64,000 bases of DNA from NCBI GenBank assembly GCA_002423495.1, contig DIWN01000058.1, positions 4,378-68,377 on the forward strand. The letters are read 5' to 3'. Below the pieces are notes generated by a model. That model was given only the letters and a program-made list of their open reading frames with translations, searched no databases and had not been told where the DNA came from. This document shows positions 62,667 through 64,000 of this stretch, in pieces. Every line of letters starts with the position of its first letter. The first letter of the stretch is position 1. Origin of the DNA: Anaerolineaceae bacterium UBA6105. Its GTDB lineage: Bacteria > Chloroflexota > Anaerolineae > Anaerolineales > Anaerolineaceae. The translations under genes and the position numbers were made by a program.

Positions 62667-63335
62667 TTAAGCAACAGTCTTTGACTTACGCTTGCGTGTC
62701 AATAACACCAGCATAATCCCAATAACCAGTGCGAAAATCAGCACAAGCGCGAAAGCATCCCGCCAGAACACGAAGGGAAAGAGGCGGATGAGCGTACTGG
62801 ATTCATCAAACAGCCAGGTGCCATCCGCAAAAAAGAGGCGGTGGAAGCGGTCGAAAAGAGTATCGAAACTTACCAGCAAAAAGATCAGCAACGCTCCAAT
62901 AAAGCCTAAAGTCACCCAGGCTGCAGCCTGAAATGCCTGCCGCAGCGAGCTCCACTGCGCCATGATCAGGAACCAGCCGAGAATTGCAATACTTAGTCCG
63001 ATGATAATGTACCAGGCGAGCAAGGCTCCCTGCACTACCTCCTTGACGTCCACCATGTGCGAAAGTTCAGATTCGGTAAAAATCTTTTGCCCTTGGAAAT
63101 TCTGCAGGTTGCCAAGGTAATCAATCGGCTCGTTGTTGGTCAGATAGCGGATGGAATAGTCGGCCCACTGCTTGCGCTCGTGGGTTTCCATGCCGTAGGG
63201 GTCAAGCGGGAAGCCGGCGCGGGTATATTCGAACTCGGCGAAGGCCGGGCTCATGATCAGCCTCACCCCACCCATCAGAATGATGAACAGGATGAACAAT
63301 GCCAGAATAACAACCAGGATCTTATTTATTTTCAT
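62667..63335 (-). CDS. TIGR01906/DUF1461 integral membrane protein
   Basis: A 222-residue protein with hydrophobic helices at about residues 6-28, 105-126, 136-160 and 192-214. The loops hold the family signature DRFHRLFFADGTW, then STLIRLFPFVFW. The family is widespread in Firmicutes and Chloroflexota; its role is unknown. The extracytoplasmic region between helices 1 and 2 contains YLTNNEP. Confidence 0.85.
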   Translation of the reverse strand: MKINKILVVILALFILFIILMGGVRLIMSPAFAEFEYTRAGFPLDPYGMETHERKQWADYSIRYLTNNEPIDYLGNLQNFQGQKIFTESELSHMVDVKEVVQGALLAWYIIIGLSIAILGWFLIMAQWSSLRQAFQAAAWVTLGFIGALLIFLLVSFDTLFDRFHRLFFADGTWLFDESSTLIRLFPFVFWRDAFALVLIFALVIGIMLVLLTRKRKSKTVA

Positions 63336-63435
63336 GAGATTTCCTTTTCCTAAATCAGGTTAATTATAGCCGGTCATTGAAAATGAGGTTTAAGAAAATT
63401 TTTTGGACCCATATGGATCAAGACATGAGCGATTC

Positions 63436-64000
63436 TGTTCTCGCCGGTGTCAGCACCGTGCGAGGTATTTGACCGCCAGGTCTCCAAAAATGTCCTTATC
63501 GCAGCCGTAGGTCAGGTTGCGCAGCCTGCCCCGTTTTTTTTGGCGGGGTTCAACCTGACGTCGGAAACCTACCTTTGTCGAGGATGTTATTTGCCAATAT
63601 ACGTGATGTCAGGTTCAGAAGAAGAACCTGACCTACGCGATGTCACCGCATGTAACGAATGTAGAGGCGACGCAGTGCAAAGCCTCCCCTTGCGGGATGC
63701 GTCGCCTCTACCCAATAAACACTTGTTCTCGCCGGTCTCCGGACCGTGCGAGGATTTTGACCGTCAGGTCTCCCAGATTCTCATTCATCCAAACCGGTGG
63801 CTGGAGCAAGCCCCAGCCCTACGAGAGGTCATCCGTACGGAGGGGGTTTACTCCCTCCGCACAATTTCGAAAATTTATGTTTCGGGCGATCACGGCGCCC
63901 CAAAGAAAGTAGCGTAGAGGCGACGCAGTGCAAAGCCTCCCCTTGCGGGATGCGTCGCCATTGCTCTCTGTTCTCGCCGGTCTCCAGACCGTGCGAGGAT
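63436..64000. repeat. Composite intergenic repeat array (two repeat families)
   Basis: Family A, about 45 bases starting TGTTCTCGCCGGT and containing CCGTGCGAGG, occurs at 63436-63485, 63724-63773 and 63969-64000 (cut by the window edge). Family B occurs at 63661-63711 and 63914-63959. A and B lie in the same order about 250 bases apart, so a larger unit has been duplicated. Between them are other hairpins, such as GTCAGGTTC-N7-GAACCTGAC (near 63608-63632). No convincing gene is present from 63336 to the end. Confidence 0.8.
63661..63711. repeat. 51-base inverted-repeat element (MITE/REP-like), copy 1
   Basis: The ends GTAGAGGCGACGCA (63661-63674) and TGCGTCGCCTCTAC (63698-63711) are perfect 14-base inverted copies around a 23-base centre. 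Copy 2 at 63914-63959 matches it until the right end is cut off after TGCGTCGCC. Confidence 0.8.

Noticed and set aside
63447..63917. A 156-codon open frame on the plus strand
   Set aside because: It lies wholly in the repeat array, contains translated copies of both repeat families and has no recognisable domain or ribosome site.
63436..64000. CRISPR array
   Set aside because: Repeats are too few, differ in length and are spaced by about 250 bases, unlike 25-40 base spacers; no cas genes are present.

Overview
The window looks like a chromosomal piece of a strictly anaerobic, fermentative or syntrophic Chloroflexota bacterium, most likely class Anaerolineae. This is inferred from gene content, not from a marker gene. 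The supporting signs are an oxygen-sensitive enzyme set (tungsten aldehyde oxidoreductase, Hdr/Flx proteins, bifurcating-type [NiFe] hydrogenase), a secreted beta-propeller protein with a YYFPLV motif of the kind common in Chloroflexota exoproteins, a T-box-controlled ileS, a TIGR01906/DUF1461 membrane protein, and a UgpC/MalK-type sugar ABC ATPase.

Layout. 1-390 is the end of a sigma-54 activator ATPase. 473-805 is a small membrane protein whose ribosome site lies in a perfect hairpin. 826-8930 is a translationally coupled pair: a giant TPR protein (1779 aa) and a TPR protein with a C25/caspase-like Cys/His peptidase domain. 9110-19017 is one long redox operon: AOR-family oxidoreductase, four-cluster ferredoxin, HdrA-MvhD fusion, HdrC, MvhD, FrhB-like Fe-S protein, AsrA/FlxC-like protein, FlxA-like NAD(P)H/FAD protein and polyferredoxin. 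The HdrA reading frame is interrupted by one in-frame TGA exactly at a conserved cysteine, followed at the right distance by a 9-bp hairpin, so it is read here as a selenoprotein. No HdrB is present.

19043-30138 is mostly minus-strand housekeeping: metallophosphoesterase, BNR propeller protein, threonine aldolase, rlu-lspA-ileS with a T-box leader and its own promoter, tRNA-His next to hisS. 30223-42408 is a hydrogenase operon. It opens with DRTGG, CBS-HATPase and PHP regulatory genes, continues with two NuoE/NuoF-type modules, an HATPase and a cysteine-free ferredoxin-fold protein, and ends with a HydA/NuoG-like subunit and [NiFe] small and large subunits. After a terminator, 42473-48709 carries the maturation set: protease, HypA, B, F, C, D, E.

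48724-64000 holds a beta-lactamase-fold lipoprotein, a methyltransferase/LmbE pair, sufCBD, a LysM protein, a DAK2-like protein with tandem DLLSTLLGG modules, an orphan PTS EIIA, a helix-hairpin-helix protein, sufR-sufT, SCP2, rubredoxin, glutamine synthetase, a sugar ABC ATPase, a DUF1461 protein, and a gene-free right end made of inverted and direct repeats.

How it fits together (inference). The two redox operons look like alternative soluble flavin-based bifurcation/confurcation machines. One links aldehyde/carboxylate chemistry to NAD(P)H and ferredoxin through a selenocysteine HdrA. The other links H2 to NADH and ferredoxin. The Suf and SufT genes, rubredoxin and Hyp proteins supply or support their metal centres.
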